Origin: Rhizobium leguminosarum | GTDB taxonomy: Bacteria; Pseudomonadota; Alphaproteobacteria; Rhizobiales; Rhizobiaceae | Direction of reading: 5' to 3' | Assembly: GCF_001652265.1 (NCBI RefSeq) | Contig: NZ_LWBS01000461.1 | Location: 141,402 to 205,401, forward strand | DNA: 64,000 bases | Shown: positions 37,646 to 46,950 of the stretch, piece after piece | Layout: each line of letters opens with the position of its first letter | Position numbering within the stretch: the first letter of the stretch is position 1 | Notes under the pieces: generated by a model | What the model was told of the DNA's origin: nothing | Databases searched by the model: none | The model's input: only the letters and a program-made list of their open reading frames with translations | Position numbers and translations under genes: made by a program

Positions 37646-39007
37646 TCATTTGATGCCGGGGGTTCCGTCAAACTTGCGTTCCAGGCCATCCCAGCATTCC
37701 AGGTAATTATCCTGCAGCGTTTCGAGCTCGGCTGCGTATTTCGCCAGTTGCTGCGGGTACCTGGTCTCGAACATGAAGGCCATGGTGTGATCGAGCTTCA
37801 CCGGTTTGAGCTCGGTATTGGATGCCTTCTCGAAGGCGAGCGCGTCCGGCCCATGGGGAAGCATCATGTTGTGCAGGCTCATGCCGCCCGGCACGAAGCC
37901 CTCCTCCTTGGCGTCATACTGGCCATGGATCAGACCCATGAATTCGCTCATGATGTTGCGGTGGTACCAGGGCGGACGGAACGTGTGTTCGGCGACCAGC
38001 CAGCGCGGCGGAAAGATCACGAAATCGACATTCGCCGTACCGGCATCTTCGGTCGGCGCGGTCAGCACCGAAAAAATCGACGGATCGGGATGATCGAAGC
38101 GGATCGCTCCCACAGGAGAGAACGTCCGCAAGTCGTATTTGAACGGGGCATAGTTGCCGTGCCAGGCCACCACATCCAGCGGCGAATGGCCGATGTCCGT
38201 GACATAGAATTTTCCGCACCATTTCACATGCACGCGGCAGGGCGTTTCCTTGTCCTCGAATGCGGCAACAGGTGTCTTGAAGTCGCGCGGGTTTGCCAGG
38301 CAGTTGGCGCCGATCGGTCCGCGGTCCGGCAGGGTGAATTTCGCGCCGTAGTTCTCGCATATATAGCCACGCCAGACCGTCTGCTCGCCGCCCTTCAGAA
38401 TCTTGAACATCATGCCGCGGGGGATGAGGCATATTTCCAGGGGCTCGACATCCATGATGCCCATTTCGGTGAACACTCTGATGGCGCCGAGCTGCGGCAC
38501 GATCAGCAGCTCACCATCGGCGTTGAAGAAATAGTCGTCGACCATGTCCTCATTGAAGAGATAGGCATGGGCCGACATCCCCACCTGAGTGGTGGCATCG
38601 CCTGCCGTCGTGATGGTCCGCACCCCCTCGAGAAACGTCAGTCTCTCCGAGGGTGCGGGGATGGGATCCCAGCGAAGCTGGCCGAGCGGAAGCGAATGTT
38701 CGTCAAGGCAAGGCGCGGTTTTCCAGAGCGGATAAGACGCGTTGGAGAAGCGGCGGGTATGGCGCACGCTTGGGCGAATGCGGTAAAGCCAGGACCTTTC
38801 GTTGGTCCCGCGCGGCGCGGTGAACGGCGAGCCGGAAAGCTGCTCCGCATAAAGACCATAGTTGCATTTCTGCGGGCTGTTCTGGCCCTGCGGCAAGGCG
38901 CCGGGAAGCGACTCGGTTTCGAAGTCATTGCCGAACCCCGGCATGTATTTCAGCGTGTTTGCCGTCGCGGCCTCACCATCCGACGTCTGGATCGATGTCT
39001 GGTCCAT
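37646..39007 (-). CDS. hmgA: homogentisate 1,2-dioxygenase
   Basis: A cupin-fold Fe(II) enzyme of 453 residues that opens the ring of homogentisate. Family marks are [12 protein letters not shown] at the N-terminus, the iron ligands in [40 protein letters not shown] (split), and [16 protein letters not shown]. The ATG at 39007 follows GGGGAGGAG. A perfect hairpin stands between it and hppD. Confidence 0.94.
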   Translation of the reverse strand: MDQTSIQTSDGEAATANTLKYMPGFGNDFETESLPGALPQGQNSPQKCNYGLYAEQLSGSPFTAPRGTNERSWLYRIRPSVRHTRRFSNASYPLWKTAPCLDEHSLPLGQLRWDPIPAPSERLTFLEGVRTITTAGDATTQVGMSAHAYLFNEDMVDDYFFNADGELLIVPQLGAIRVFTEMGIMDVEPLEICLIPRGMMFKILKGGEQTVWRGYICENYGAKFTLPDRGPIGANCLANPRDFKTPVAAFEDKETPCRVHVKWCGKFYVTDIGHSPLDVVAWHGNYAPFKYDLRTFSPVGAIRFDHPDPSIFSVLTAPTEDAGTANVDFVIFPPRWLVAEHTFRPPWYHRNIMSEFMGLIHGQYDAKEEGFVPGGMSLHNMMLPHGPDALAFEKASNTELKPVKLDHTMAFMFETRYPQQLAKYAAELETLQDNYLECWDGLERKFDGTPGIK

Positions 39008-39030
39008 GCTCACTCCTCCCCGAAAACTCC

Positions 39031-39058
39031 AGCGCCGCGCGGAAAGATGCGCGGCGCT
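39031..39058. other. intercistronic hairpin between hppD and hmgA
   Basis: AGCGCCGCGC / GCGCGGCGCT, a 10-bp perfect stem with an 8-base loop, between the hppD stop and the hmgA Shine-Dalgarno. No U run follows in the transcript sense except GGAGTTTTC, so it may tune rather than end transcription, or protect the hppD 3' end. Confidence 0.5.
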
Positions 39059-39065
39059 AGTGAGT

Positions 39066-40175
39066 TTACTCCGCTGCAGTCCCGATGACACCACGCTTGA
39101 TCTGATCGGCCTCGATCGACTCGAAGAGAGCCCGGAAATTGCCTTCGCCGAACCCCTCGTCGCCCTTGCGCTGGATGAATTCGAAGAAGATCGGGCCGAT
39201 GACGGTCTTGGAGAAGATCTGCAGCAGGATTTTCGTCATGCCGCCATCCACCACACCTTCGCCATCGATGAGGATGCCGTGTTTCTTCATGCGTTCGATC
39301 GGTTCGCTATGCCCGTTCACGCGTTCATAGGACATGTCGTAATAGGTCTCCGGCGGACCCGGCATGAAGCGCAGACCGTTGTCGGCAAGCCTGTCGGTGG
39401 CGTCGTAGATGTCCTCCGTTCCAACGGCGATATGCTGAATGCCCTCGCCCTTGTACTTCTTCAGATATTCCTCGATCTGGCTGGTGTCGTCCTTCGATTC
39501 ATTCAGCGGAATGCGGATTTTGCCGCAGGGCGAGGTGATGGCGCGGCTCACCAGACCGGTGATGCGCCCATCGATATCGAAGAAGTGGATCTGCTTGAAA
39601 TTGAAGAGGTTGCGGTAAAAATCCCACCACTTGTCCATGTTGCCGCGGAAGACGTTGTGCGTCAGATGGTCTAGATAATAGAAGCCGATCCCCTGGGGAT
39701 GCGGGTTGCGCTCGCCGAGCCAATCGAACTCGGCATCGTAAGCCGATCCCTTGGCACCATAGGTCTCGACGAAATAGAGCAGCGAGCCGCCGATGCCGAC
39801 AATCGCCGGGACGTCGAGCGTCTTGTCGTCCCCTTCATAGGGAACAGCACCTTTCGACACCGCGTGGTCGAAAGCGTGCTGGGCGTCGACGACGCGCCAG
39901 GCCATCGATGGGGCGCAGGGACCATGATTTGCGACGAACCGCGCCGCATGGCTGCCGGGTTCCGCATTCAGCAGATAATTGATGTCACCCTGTCGCCAGA
40001 CGGTGATGTCTTTCGTCTTGTGTTTGGCAACGGCAACGTAGCCCATGCGTGTGAAGAGCTCGCGCAGCGTCTCGGGCTCGGGATGGGCGAATTCGACGAA
40101 TTCGAAGCCGTCGGTGCCGGCCGGATTGTCGGCGGTGATTTCCGAGGGCGGCGCATCATGCGGGAACGGACCCAT
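39066..40175 (-). CDS. hppD: 4-hydroxyphenylpyruvate dioxygenase
   Basis: A two-domain vicinal-oxygen-chelate Fe(II) enzyme of 369 residues that makes homogentisate. Iron ligands lie in [10 protein letters not shown] (His), [14 protein letters not shown] (His) and the Glu of [24 protein letters not shown] (split). The ATG at 40175 follows GGAGGAAAG. It heads the operon hppD-hmgA-fahA-maiA and is divergent from an AsnC-type regulator. Confidence 0.95.
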   Translation of the reverse strand: MGPFPHDAPPSEITADNPAGTDGFEFVEFAHPEPETLRELFTRMGYVAVAKHKTKDITVWRQGDINYLLNAEPGSHAARFVANHGPCAPSMAWRVVDAQHAFDHAVSKGAVPYEGDDKTLDVPAIVGIGGSLLYFVETYGAKGSAYDAEFDWLGERNPHPQGIGFYYLDHLTHNVFRGNMDKWWDFYRNLFNFKQIHFFDIDGRITGLVSRAITSPCGKIRIPLNESKDDTSQIEEYLKKYKGEGIQHIAVGTEDIYDATDRLADNGLRFMPGPPETYYDMSYERVNGHSEPIERMKKHGILIDGEGVVDGGMTKILLQIFSKTVIGPIFFEFIQRKGDEGFGEGNFRALFESIEADQIKRGVIGTAAE

Positions 40176-40230
40176 TTTCTTTCCTCCAGAGGAGATGGCA
40201 TTTGATATGCAAAGTGTGGCCCAAAACGCG

Positions 40231-40245
40231 TGCAAAGTTCTTGCA
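40231..40245. promoter_or_regulatory. candidate AsnC-type operator in the hppD control region
   Basis: TGCAA-AGTTC-TTGCA is a perfect 5-bp inverted repeat. The TGCAAAG half also occurs at 40208-40214. It lies 56 bases upstream of hppD and 61 before the divergent regulator gene. Confidence 0.4.
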
Positions 40246-40305
40246 TTCTTCATACCGGCGGAAGATATTCTGCACGATCCGTGAGTGTTTTGGAGATTTG
40301 GTGCA

Positions 40306-40806
40306 ATGGATGAACCGCTCGACAGATTGGACCTGCGCCTGCTTCAGGAACTTCAAAAGGACGGCAGGCTGACGAACAACGAGCTGGGCGAGCGGATCGC
40401 GCTTTCGCCGTCGCAATGCTCGCGCCGGCGGACGAGACTGGAGGCTGAAGGATATATCCGCAGCTACCGGGCTCACCTCGATCGGCAGAGGCTGGGTCTC
40501 GACATGCTGGTGGTCATTTCCGTGACGCTTGCGACCCACAACAGAGACAATGCCCGCCGGTTTTCGCAACTGATCAACGGACTGCCGGAAGTTCTTGAGG
40601 CCTATGCGCTGACCGGTGAAATGGATTATCACCTGACGGTGGCGACCCGTGGGCTTGCCGACCTCTCGAAATTCGTCAACGACGTGCTGTTGCCCCACGA
40701 GTCGGTACAGCACGTGAAGACGTCAATCGTCCTCGATACGCTGAAGACATTCGAAGGCTTTCCGATACACATGCCAGGCGGTTGGCATGGTGACAGCACG
40801 CGGTAA
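40306..40806 (+). CDS. Lrp/AsnC-family regulator of the hppD operon
   Basis: A protein of 166 residues: winged HTH (DGRLTNNELGERIALSPSQC, SRRRTRLEAEGYI) and RAM domain (EAYALTGEMDYHLTVATRG). It is divergent from hppD, so control of tyrosine degradation is the natural inference. It is slightly longer at the C-terminus than typical Lrp. Confidence 0.87.
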   Translation: MDEPLDRLDLRLLQELQKDGRLTNNELGERIALSPSQCSRRRTRLEAEGYIRSYRAHLDRQRLGLDMLVVISVTLATHNRDNARRFSQLINGLPEVLEAYALTGEMDYHLTVATRGLADLSKFVNDVLLPHESVQHVKTSIVLDTLKTFEGFPIHMPGGWHGDSTR

Positions 40807-40825
40807 TCCGGGTTGTAAGCGTCAG

Positions 40826-41287
40826 TCAGAGCGGCAGTTCGGTCGAGAATTTTAGCTCGCGCAGCACGAAGCTCGAGACGACGGTGCGCACATGCGGGTT
40901 GCGCATGAGATAGCGGGTCATGAAGGCTTCGTAGCTTTCCACATCGCTTGCCCTTATCTTCAGCATGTAGTCGAAGGCGCCTGACAAAGCGTAGCACTCC
41001 ATGATCTCCGGCCGCTCCAGCACCATCGAAGCGAAAGAGGCGACCGCCTCCTCGTGGTGATCCTCCAGCGTCACATGCGCGATCACGCAGAGCTTGAGAT
41101 CGAGTTTTCCAGGATCGAGCAGCGTCACACGCTTGCGGATGACGCCGTCGGCTTCCAGTTCCTGGATCTTTCGCCATGCCGAGCTTTGGGACATGCCGGC
41201 CTTTTCCGCCAAGTCGGCCAGCGAAAGGCTGCCGTCGGCCTGAACGAGCTGCAGAAGCTTGCGGCGAAAATTCCAAGGTTCTTTCAT
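40826..41287 (-). CDS. Lrp/AsnC-family regulator of phhA
   Basis: A protein of 153 residues. The HTH lies in DGSLSLADLAEKAGMSQSSA and WRKIQELEADGVI; the RAM domain has MECYALSGAFDYMLKIRAS. It is divergent from phhA. It converges with the other AsnC gene (19-base gap), so the two regulators sit tail to tail between their targets. Confidence 0.87.
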   Translation of the reverse strand: MKEPWNFRRKLLQLVQADGSLSLADLAEKAGMSQSSAWRKIQELEADGVIRKRVTLLDPGKLDLKLCVIAHVTLEDHHEEAVASFASMVLERPEIMECYALSGAFDYMLKIRASDVESYEAFMTRYLMRNPHVRTVVSSFVLRELKFSTELPL

Positions 41288-41410
41288 TTTCTGCATCTCA
41301 TTCGGGAATATTTGCCACCATTATGGCGATAGCCAGCATGAAAGGAAAGAAAATCCTCCAAACTCGGATCATAATGGCAGCAATAGCGCCGTGCCTAGGA
41401 GGATCAGCAC

Positions 41411-42202
41411 ATGACCAAGGAAAGCAGCTACACAGCCAAACTGCCCGGGCCGGATGGCTTATACGATTACACCCCTGATGAAGATGCGATCTGGGGCGAA
41501 CTTTATCGGCGTCAGATGAAACTGCTTTCCAATACCGCCTGCCGCGAATATCTGGACGGCGTCAAAATGCTGGGGCTCAAGCCCGATAAGGTGCCTCAGC
41601 TTCTCGATGTGAACAGACGCCTAAACGAGACCACCGGCTTCGGTGTCGAAGGCGTGCCGGCGCTCATTCCGCCCTCGCGCTTTTATGAACTTCTGTCGCA
41701 AGGCAAATTCCCGCTTGCAACCTTCCTGCGCCGTCGCGAGCATATCGACTATATCGAGGAACCGGACCTGTTCCACGAGGTCTTCGGCCACTGCCCAATG
41801 CTCACCAACCGGAGCTATGCCAATTTCGTCCGGCATTTCGGTGAAACAGCCGTCCGCCTCGGCAAGGGCTATTCATGGCATCTCTTCCGGATCTTCTGGT
41901 TCACCGTCGAATTCGGCCTGATCAATACGCCGCAGGGACGCCGCTGCTTCGGCGCGGGCATCGTCTCATCGCCCAGCGAAGCGAAGGCGGCAATGGAAGG
42001 CAAGGCCTGCGAATTCCGGCCGTTCGATCTGCTGAGCGTGCTGAGAACGCCCTACCGGATCGATATCCTCCAGCCGATCTACTATGTCATCGACAGCTTC
42101 GCCGATCTTGAAGCGATCGTGGAGCAGGATATCGAGGCCACGATCCTCAAGGCAAAATCGCTGGGAGATTTCGCCCCCGCATTCGAAGTCAAAGCGTCGT
42201 GA
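41411..42202 (+). CDS. phhA: phenylalanine 4-monooxygenase
   Basis: A pterin- and Fe(II)-dependent hydroxylase of 263 residues that makes tyrosine from phenylalanine. The iron ligands are in PDLFHEVFGHCPML (HExxxH) and the Glu of WFTVEFGLI. It is the short bacterial form without the ACT domain. It follows AGGAGGATCAGCAC. The pterin dehydratase gene (phhB) is not adjacent. Confidence 0.95.
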   Translation: MTKESSYTAKLPGPDGLYDYTPDEDAIWGELYRRQMKLLSNTACREYLDGVKMLGLKPDKVPQLLDVNRRLNETTGFGVEGVPALIPPSRFYELLSQGKFPLATFLRRREHIDYIEEPDLFHEVFGHCPMLTNRSYANFVRHFGETAVRLGKGYSWHLFRIFWFTVEFGLINTPQGRRCFGAGIVSSPSEAKAAMEGKACEFRPFDLLSVLRTPYRIDILQPIYYVIDSFADLEAIVEQDIEATILKAKSLGDFAPAFEVKAS

Positions 42203-42350
42203 TAGCGGACGATGGACAGCGCGATCTGATTTCGCCCGCCAAGTCACGCAACGGCGATTTCGGCAAACAGGGGACCTGTTTCCATGGTCGCAATGAAAGC
42301 CCTGCGACCACGCTTCTTGCTGTCTCAGTTGAGCCACCTCCGGGGGTGAC

Positions 42351-43058
42351 TTACGCGGCGCTCGAACCGACCGCGGGCTGTCTGGCGGACAGCAGTTTGA
42401 CCAGGGCCTGCGCTCCGGCAGTCGAAGAAGCCGGGTTCTGTCCGGTGATCAACCGGCCGTCCGTGATGGCAAAGCTCTGCCAGTTCGGCGCTTTTTCATA
42501 GAGTCCGCCGAGCCGTTTCAATTCATCTTCAACCAGGAACGGCACGACATCGGTGAGCTGAACCTCTTCCTCTTCGCTGTTCGCAAACCCTGTGACGCGC
42601 TTTCCCTTGACGATCGGCGCGCCCTTATATGTCACCCGATGCAGCACGGCAGGTGCATGACAGACGGCGGCAACCGGCTTGCAGAAATTGTAGAAAGACT
42701 CGATCAGGGAGATTGAATCCGGGTTGTCGACCAGATCCCACATCGGTCCGTGGCCGCCCGGATAGAACACCGCGTCGAAATCCTCCGAGCGCATGTCCGC
42801 CAGCTTCAAGGTGCTGGCGAAATCCTTCTGCGCCGCTGCGTCCTGCTTGAAGCGAGTCATCGCCTCCGTCTGGTTTTCCGGCAGATCGCTCTTCGGGTCG
42901 ACCGGCGGCTGACCGCCCTTGGGCGAGGCGAGGACGAGTTCAACGCCGGCATCGCGAAAGACATAATAGGGTGCAGCACCTTCTTCGAGCCAGAAGCCCG
43001 TCTTTCGGCCGGTGCTGCCAAGAATGTCATGGGACGTAAACACCATCAGGATCTTCAT
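42351..43058 (-). CDS. DJ-1/PfpI-superfamily protein (class I glutamine amidotransferase-like)
   Basis: A protein of 235 residues. The acid near residue 18-19 (TGRKTGFWLEE) and the nucleophile elbow AAVCHAPAVL belong to the Hsp31-like/YajL group, for which glyoxalase III or chaperone-like activities are known. FYPGGHGPMWDL precedes the elbow. It is the first gene after the operator-like site A (43141-43172), 86 bases upstream, and probably belongs to the same regulon as the SDR and epoxide hydrolase. Confidence 0.85.
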   Translation of the reverse strand: MKILMVFTSHDILGSTGRKTGFWLEEGAAPYYVFRDAGVELVLASPKGGQPPVDPKSDLPENQTEAMTRFKQDAAAQKDFASTLKLADMRSEDFDAVFYPGGHGPMWDLVDNPDSISLIESFYNFCKPVAAVCHAPAVLHRVTYKGAPIVKGKRVTGFANSEEEEVQLTDVVPFLVEDELKRLGGLYEKAPNWQSFAITDGRLITGQNPASSTAGAQALVKLLSARQPAVGSSAA

Positions 43059-43138
43059 CTGTCGACTCCTTCTTGTTCGACCGCAGTCAGAACCGGCTGC
43101 GTGAAGAGAAATATGGCAAGTTTCCGCTCGTACCACAG

Positions 43139-43645
43139 TTACACCTTGGTATCGGCGGTACCTTGGTATTGGCTGCCTTTCACCCTGCTCCCAAAGATCA
43201 AACGTTGGTAGTCCGCAAGCATCTTGGGGTCTTCGACGGAACCATGGTGGTGGAGTTGCCGCCAGGTGTCGTTCATTCGAACGAACCAGCGTGTCGTGCG
43301 AAAGGCGACATCGAGCCTCTCCTCAGGTGTCTCGCATCGGCCTTTTTCGCGGCCGACAAAGAGGTGCCAGTCTTCTCCGCCCTGGCTCGTGAAGTCGTGG
43401 AACGCCACCTGCACCTTCGCCTGACCTTCGAAAAGCCTGGAATACCCCTCGGCAATCGCGCTCCAGCCGCGTCGGATTCCGCCGATGGGATTGTCCATGC
43501 TCGGAGCCTCGCCCTCGACCCAGACAGCTTCCAGCGCCCTCATGTCGGCAGCGTTGAACGCCCTGTAGAACTCTTTCAGCGCGTCTAGAGGACCGTCGCC
43601 GGTCTTCGCCTCGTTTCCCGTTATCTCTCGGAGATGCGTCTGCAT
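43139..43645 (-). CDS. NTF2-like (SnoaL/YybH-type) protein
   Basis: A cone-fold domain protein of 168 residues with LDALKEFYRAFNAADMRALEAVW at the N-terminus, MDNPIGGIRRGWSAIAEGYSR and RTTRWFVRMNDTWRQLHHHGS. The ligand or reaction is unknown. Its last ten or so codons are the DNA of operator-like site A, which explains the odd tail (QYQGTADTKV). It is divergent from the SDR across site B. Confidence 0.72.
   Translation of the reverse strand: MQTHLREITGNEAKTGDGPLDALKEFYRAFNAADMRALEAVWVEGEAPSMDNPIGGIRRGWSAIAEGYSRLFEGQAKVQVAFHDFTSQGGEDWHLFVGREKGRCETPEERLDVAFRTTRWFVRMNDTWRQLHHHGSVEDPKMLADYQRLIFGSRVKGSQYQGTADTKV
43141..43172. promoter_or_regulatory. operator-like site A (upstream of the DJ-1 gene, inside the NTF2-like 3' end)
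   Basis: Core GGTATC-GGC-GGTACC with the direct repeat ACCTTGGTAT twice (43143-43152 and 43160-43169). It shares GGTATCGGC..ACCTT with sites B and C. It is 86 bases from the DJ-1 start codon. Confidence 0.5.
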
Positions 43646-43796
43646 GTCAGAACCTCTTTCCGCTTGGTTTCAAAGGAGCGCCGGCCCGGGCCGGCTTGCT
43701 GAAGATGCGGAAAGGGGAAAGCGGATTCCATTAGACGATGGTGTCGTCAACGCGCGGGCTCGGTTTCCTCCGGTGATCAGCGCTCGGTCCCGCCAT

Positions 43797-43833
43797 CCGA
43801 CCCAAAGGTATCGGCAACACCTTCGTACAATAG
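43797..43833. promoter_or_regulatory. operator-like site B between the NTF2-like and SDR genes
   Basis: 37 bases that match site C (48885-48921) at 32 positions, with the core GGTATC-GGC-AACACC and the flank CCAAAGG. It lies 157 bases from the NTF2-like start and 162 from the SDR start. The rest of the 349-base spacer has no gene. Confidence 0.6.
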
Positions 43834-43994
43834 GCGGCAACCGTTTTTGGCGAGATGTTCGTAGCAGAACGGCAACGGAGACGTCGAAACCGTTCCCGGC
43901 TGAAGGCCGGATCAGCACACAACTCGCGATCGAGGCAGCACCCGGCAATTGGTGGGGGGCGGCTGGTCGATGCGTACCAGTAACGGAGGCGGAA

Positions 43995-44720
43995 ATGAGC
44001 CTGCACAAGACAGTGGTGATCACCGGCGCATCCCAAGGGATTGGCGCCGGCCTCGTGAAGACCTTCCTCGACAAGGGATACAATGTCGTCGGGACATCAA
44101 GACGCATCAGCGAGACGACGGTGTTTGAGCGCAATGACAGGCTGGCGTTGATCGATGGCGACGTCGCCGATCCGGAGACCGCCGAGCGTGTGGCGCAGCG
44201 GGCCGTCGAGCGGTTCGGGTCGATCAACGCGCTGGTCAACAACGCCGGCATCTTCGTCACCAAGCCTTTCCTCGACTACACGATCGATGACTTTCGGCGC
44301 CTCACAGCGACCAACGTCGAAGGCTTCCTTCACTTCACCAAGTGCGCTGTCAGGCAGATGCTTCGTCAGAAGTCTGGAGGAAGCGTCGTCACCATCACGT
44401 CGTCGCTGACGGATCATCCCATCGCCGGCGTGACGGCGTCCGTGCCGATGATCACGAAAGGCGGCCTCAATGCCATCACCAAGAGCCTGGCGCTGGAATT
44501 CGCCAGGGATAACATCCGGGTCAATGCGGTGTCGCCGGGTGTGGTCGATACGCCGCTGCATGCGACGAACCCAAAGGATTATCTCAAGTCGCTTTCGCCG
44601 ATGGGAACAATCACGGCCGTCCAGGAGATCGTCGACGGCGTCGTTTATCTGACCGAGTCAGCGAATATCACCGGGGAGGTGCTGCACGTCGACAACGGCG
44701 CACATTTGGGAAAATGGTAG
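43995..44720 (+). CDS. SDR-family protein with catalytic Tyr replaced
   Basis: An SDR of 241 residues. The cofactor loop GASQGIGAGLV, NNAG (LVNNAGIF) and the Ser of TITSSLTDH are present. The YxxxK motif reads PMITK: Pro151 stands where Tyr is expected and Lys155 is kept. The C-terminal ITGEVLHVDNGAHLGKW is normal for classical SDRs. It therefore may not be a standard dehydrogenase. The start at 43995 follows GGAGGCGG. The TAG lies inside the start of the RidA gene (7-base overlap). Confidence 0.82.
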   Translation: MSLHKTVVITGASQGIGAGLVKTFLDKGYNVVGTSRRISETTVFERNDRLALIDGDVADPETAERVAQRAVERFGSINALVNNAGIFVTKPFLDYTIDDFRRLTATNVEGFLHFTKCAVRQMLRQKSGGSVVTITSSLTDHPIAGVTASVPMITKGGLNAITKSLALEFARDNIRVNAVSPGVVDTPLHATNPKDYLKSLSPMGTITAVQEIVDGVVYLTESANITGEVLHVDNGAHLGKW

Positions 44721-45184
44721 GCCGCGACCCGGAGGGGCGCCTACAGGAACTGGGGATCGTGCTGCCTCCCCCGCCGACGCCTTTCGGCGCCTATGTCGAG
44801 GCGATCCAGTCAGGGCCGCTGCTGTTCCTGAGCGGCATGCTTCCGGTGGTCGGCCACGATCCCGTCTACTTCGGGCGGGTCGGCGAGGAGCTTTCCACTC
44901 TTCAAGGCTATGATGCCGCGCGCACCGCCTGCCTCAGCGGCATAGCGGCCGCGAGGTCGCACCTGGGATCGTTGAACTCCGTTCGTCGCATTTTCAAGCT
45001 CGGCGTCTATATCGCGACATCCGACACGTTCCGCGAACATCCGAAGGTGGCAGACGGCGCCTCCGAGCTTCTGCTCGACATCTTCGGAGCGGAAATGATT
45101 CCGCCGCGCATCGTTCTCGGCGTCACCAGCATCCCGCTCGGAATGCCCGTCGAAATCGAACTCATTCTTGAAATCGAGCCCTAG
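44714..45184 (+). CDS. RidA-family (YjgF/UK114) protein
   Basis: A protein of 156 residues with PPPPTPFGAYVEAIQSGPLL, LFLSGMLPV and the C-terminal GMPVEIELILEIEP. The conserved Arg that binds the carboxylate of imines in true RidA (usually in a C(I/V)R..L context) is not obvious, so it may belong to a Rid subfamily (Rid1-7) other than RidA. It overlaps the SDR stop by 7 bases and is co-transcribed. Confidence 0.8.
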   Translation: MVGRDPEGRLQELGIVLPPPPTPFGAYVEAIQSGPLLFLSGMLPVVGHDPVYFGRVGEELSTLQGYDAARTACLSGIAAARSHLGSLNSVRRIFKLGVYIATSDTFREHPKVADGASELLLDIFGAEMIPPRIVLGVTSIPLGMPVEIELILEIEP

Positions 45185-45223
45185 CGAGGATTTCGCTGGC
45201 CAACCCCAGACATGGAGACAATC

Positions 45224-46228
45224 ATGACACTCACATCATCGAAAAGGTTGCAGTCCCGGCTCGCTCTCGCCGTCGTCGCCGCCTCATCCACATTTCTGAC
45301 AGCCGCGGCGCTCCTAATGCTGCCGGCACTTGCGCTCTCCGGCCAGTCGCCGGTCAAGCCGGACAGCACGGCACAATCAAAGCCCGAGTTCGAAACGCCA
45401 CATGAATCCCAGATCAAAGTGGACAGGCGGACGCCGGCCTATTGGCGCGTGACATTCGAAAACCCTCCGTTCAATATTTTCGGTCCGGAGACCATTCCGC
45501 AACTCGAGAAGGTTATCGCCGACATCGAGACCGATCCGAACCTCAGGGTCGTCGTGTTCGACAGCGACGTGCCGGGCTTTTTCCTGACCCATTACAATTT
45601 CACGCCGCCTCTGGAGGAGTCGACAAGCCTTCCGTCAGGACGCACCGGTCTTCATCCGCTTCCCGATATGCTGGTGCGATTGAGCAAGGCGCCAGTCGTA
45701 TCGATCGCCTTGATCCGTGGACGCGCCACCGGGGTCGGAAGCGAACTCGCTCTGGCGAGCGACATGCGTTTTGCGAGCCGGGAAAAGGCAATTCTGTCAC
45801 AATGGGAGGTCGGTGCCGGCTTCGTGCCGGGCGGCGGCCCCATGGCACGGCTTCCCAGACTGATGGGCCGAGGGCGTGCGCTCGAAGTCCTGCTCGGATC
45901 CGACGACATCAACGGCGAACTGGCCGAGCAATATGGTTACGTGAACCGTTCGTTCGCAGACGACAAGCTCGACCCCTTCGTCGACGCCCTTGCAGCGCGC
46001 ATCTCGGGATTTGACCGGGGAGCCATCGCGGATACGAAACGGCTGGTCGATTTCGCCAGCCTGCCGACCGACCCGGAAATCGGTGCCGGCTGGGACGCCT
46101 TCATTTCCTCGGTCCAGCGCCCCGTCGCGCAAAAGAACATCGGCAGGTTGATGGAGATGGGCCTGCAGACGAACCCCGACATCGAGTCTAGGCTCGGCCA
46201 TTACACGCAGACTTTGGCCGACAAGTAG
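45224..46228 (+). CDS. enoyl-CoA hydratase/isomerase-fold protein with N-terminal membrane or export signal
   Basis: A crotonase-fold protein of 334 residues preceded by a hydrophobic segment (LALAVVAASSTFLTAAALLMLPALALS) that looks like a signal peptide or anchor. The fold core has WRVTFENPPFNIFGPETIPQ, the oxyanion-hole region VPGFFLTHYNF and IRGRATGVGSELALASDMRF. CoA enzymes are cytoplasmic, so an exported member is unexpected; the substrate may not be a CoA ester. The start at 45224 follows GGAG. Confidence 0.72.
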   Translation: MTLTSSKRLQSRLALAVVAASSTFLTAAALLMLPALALSGQSPVKPDSTAQSKPEFETPHESQIKVDRRTPAYWRVTFENPPFNIFGPETIPQLEKVIADIETDPNLRVVVFDSDVPGFFLTHYNFTPPLEESTSLPSGRTGLHPLPDMLVRLSKAPVVSIALIRGRATGVGSELALASDMRFASREKAILSQWEVGAGFVPGGGPMARLPRLMGRGRALEVLLGSDDINGELAEQYGYVNRSFADDKLDPFVDALAARISGFDRGAIADTKRLVDFASLPTDPEIGAGWDAFISSVQRPVAQKNIGRLMEMGLQTNPDIESRLGHYTQTLADK

Positions 46229-46383
46229 GCTGAAAAGGCGTCCCATGTGAACCGGCAGGTCGCATGGGCGCCTACCTCAATATTCGGCAACGGTGTCCTT
46301 GTGATGCCACAGAATCCACTTCACGGGCAGCGCAGGCCTCGGCTTGCGAACCTGCACATCACCATGAACAACGGAGAAATGAC

Positions 46384-46917
46384 ATGCAGAGCGTTGAGAA
46401 CCAGATCGTCGATTCAAGCTTTTCCGCCATCATCAATGCCCCGATCGAGAAGATCGACATCCCTCAATGGTGCTTCACCTTATCCGAGAAGGACTACCAG
46501 GGTTGCTCTCCGGCCCACATCGCCGCCGGCTTCACCACGGCGCCGGACGGCAGGCGGATGTCGATCAATGTCGAGACCATCGGCGGCAGTCTGATGGTCC
46601 AACATTACGTCGAGACGCTCGGCGAGAAGGATCATCTGATCCTCGACTCCGACTCGGACGTGTTCACACCGTCGGGCCGCACGACCATCCATGTGACCTG
46701 GGAGCTGAGTGCCAAGCGGATCGACGAGGCGAGATGCGAGTTCACCAACCGCGTCAGGTCCTACGCGACTGACGAGATGCTCTCCTTCCTCGACCGCCAG
46801 GGGATTCCATTCGACATCTTCCGGACGAAGCGCCAGCCGATGTCCATCGCCCATAACAAGGGCGAGACGCCGCTCTTCGCCGCGAATATCGAGCGCGCAG
46901 CGCTCCGCAACAGCTGA
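46384..46917 (+). CDS. hypothetical protein, SRPBCC-like
   Basis: A protein of 177 residues with no signal peptide. INAPIEKIDIPQWCFTLSEKDYQ and the strands MSINVETIGGSLMVQHYVET and GRTTIHVTWELSAKRIDEAR suggest an SRPBCC (START-like) helix-grip fold. The assignment is by pattern only. It lies 155 bases after the crotonase gene, with a weak relative of the operator motif (46280-46303) about 80 bases upstream. Confidence 0.55.
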   Translation: MQSVENQIVDSSFSAIINAPIEKIDIPQWCFTLSEKDYQGCSPAHIAAGFTTAPDGRRMSINVETIGGSLMVQHYVETLGEKDHLILDSDSDVFTPSGRTTIHVTWELSAKRIDEARCEFTNRVRSYATDEMLSFLDRQGIPFDIFRTKRQPMSIAHNKGETPLFAANIERAALRNS

Positions 46918-46950
46918 CCGTCTAAATCCAGTTGCCGTACGGAGAGCACC

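Noticed and set aside
46280..46303. Further copy of the A-C operator upstream of the SRPBCC-like gene
   Set aside because: Only TCGGCAAC and CCTTGTG are shared and three extra bases separate them; too weak to count as a site.
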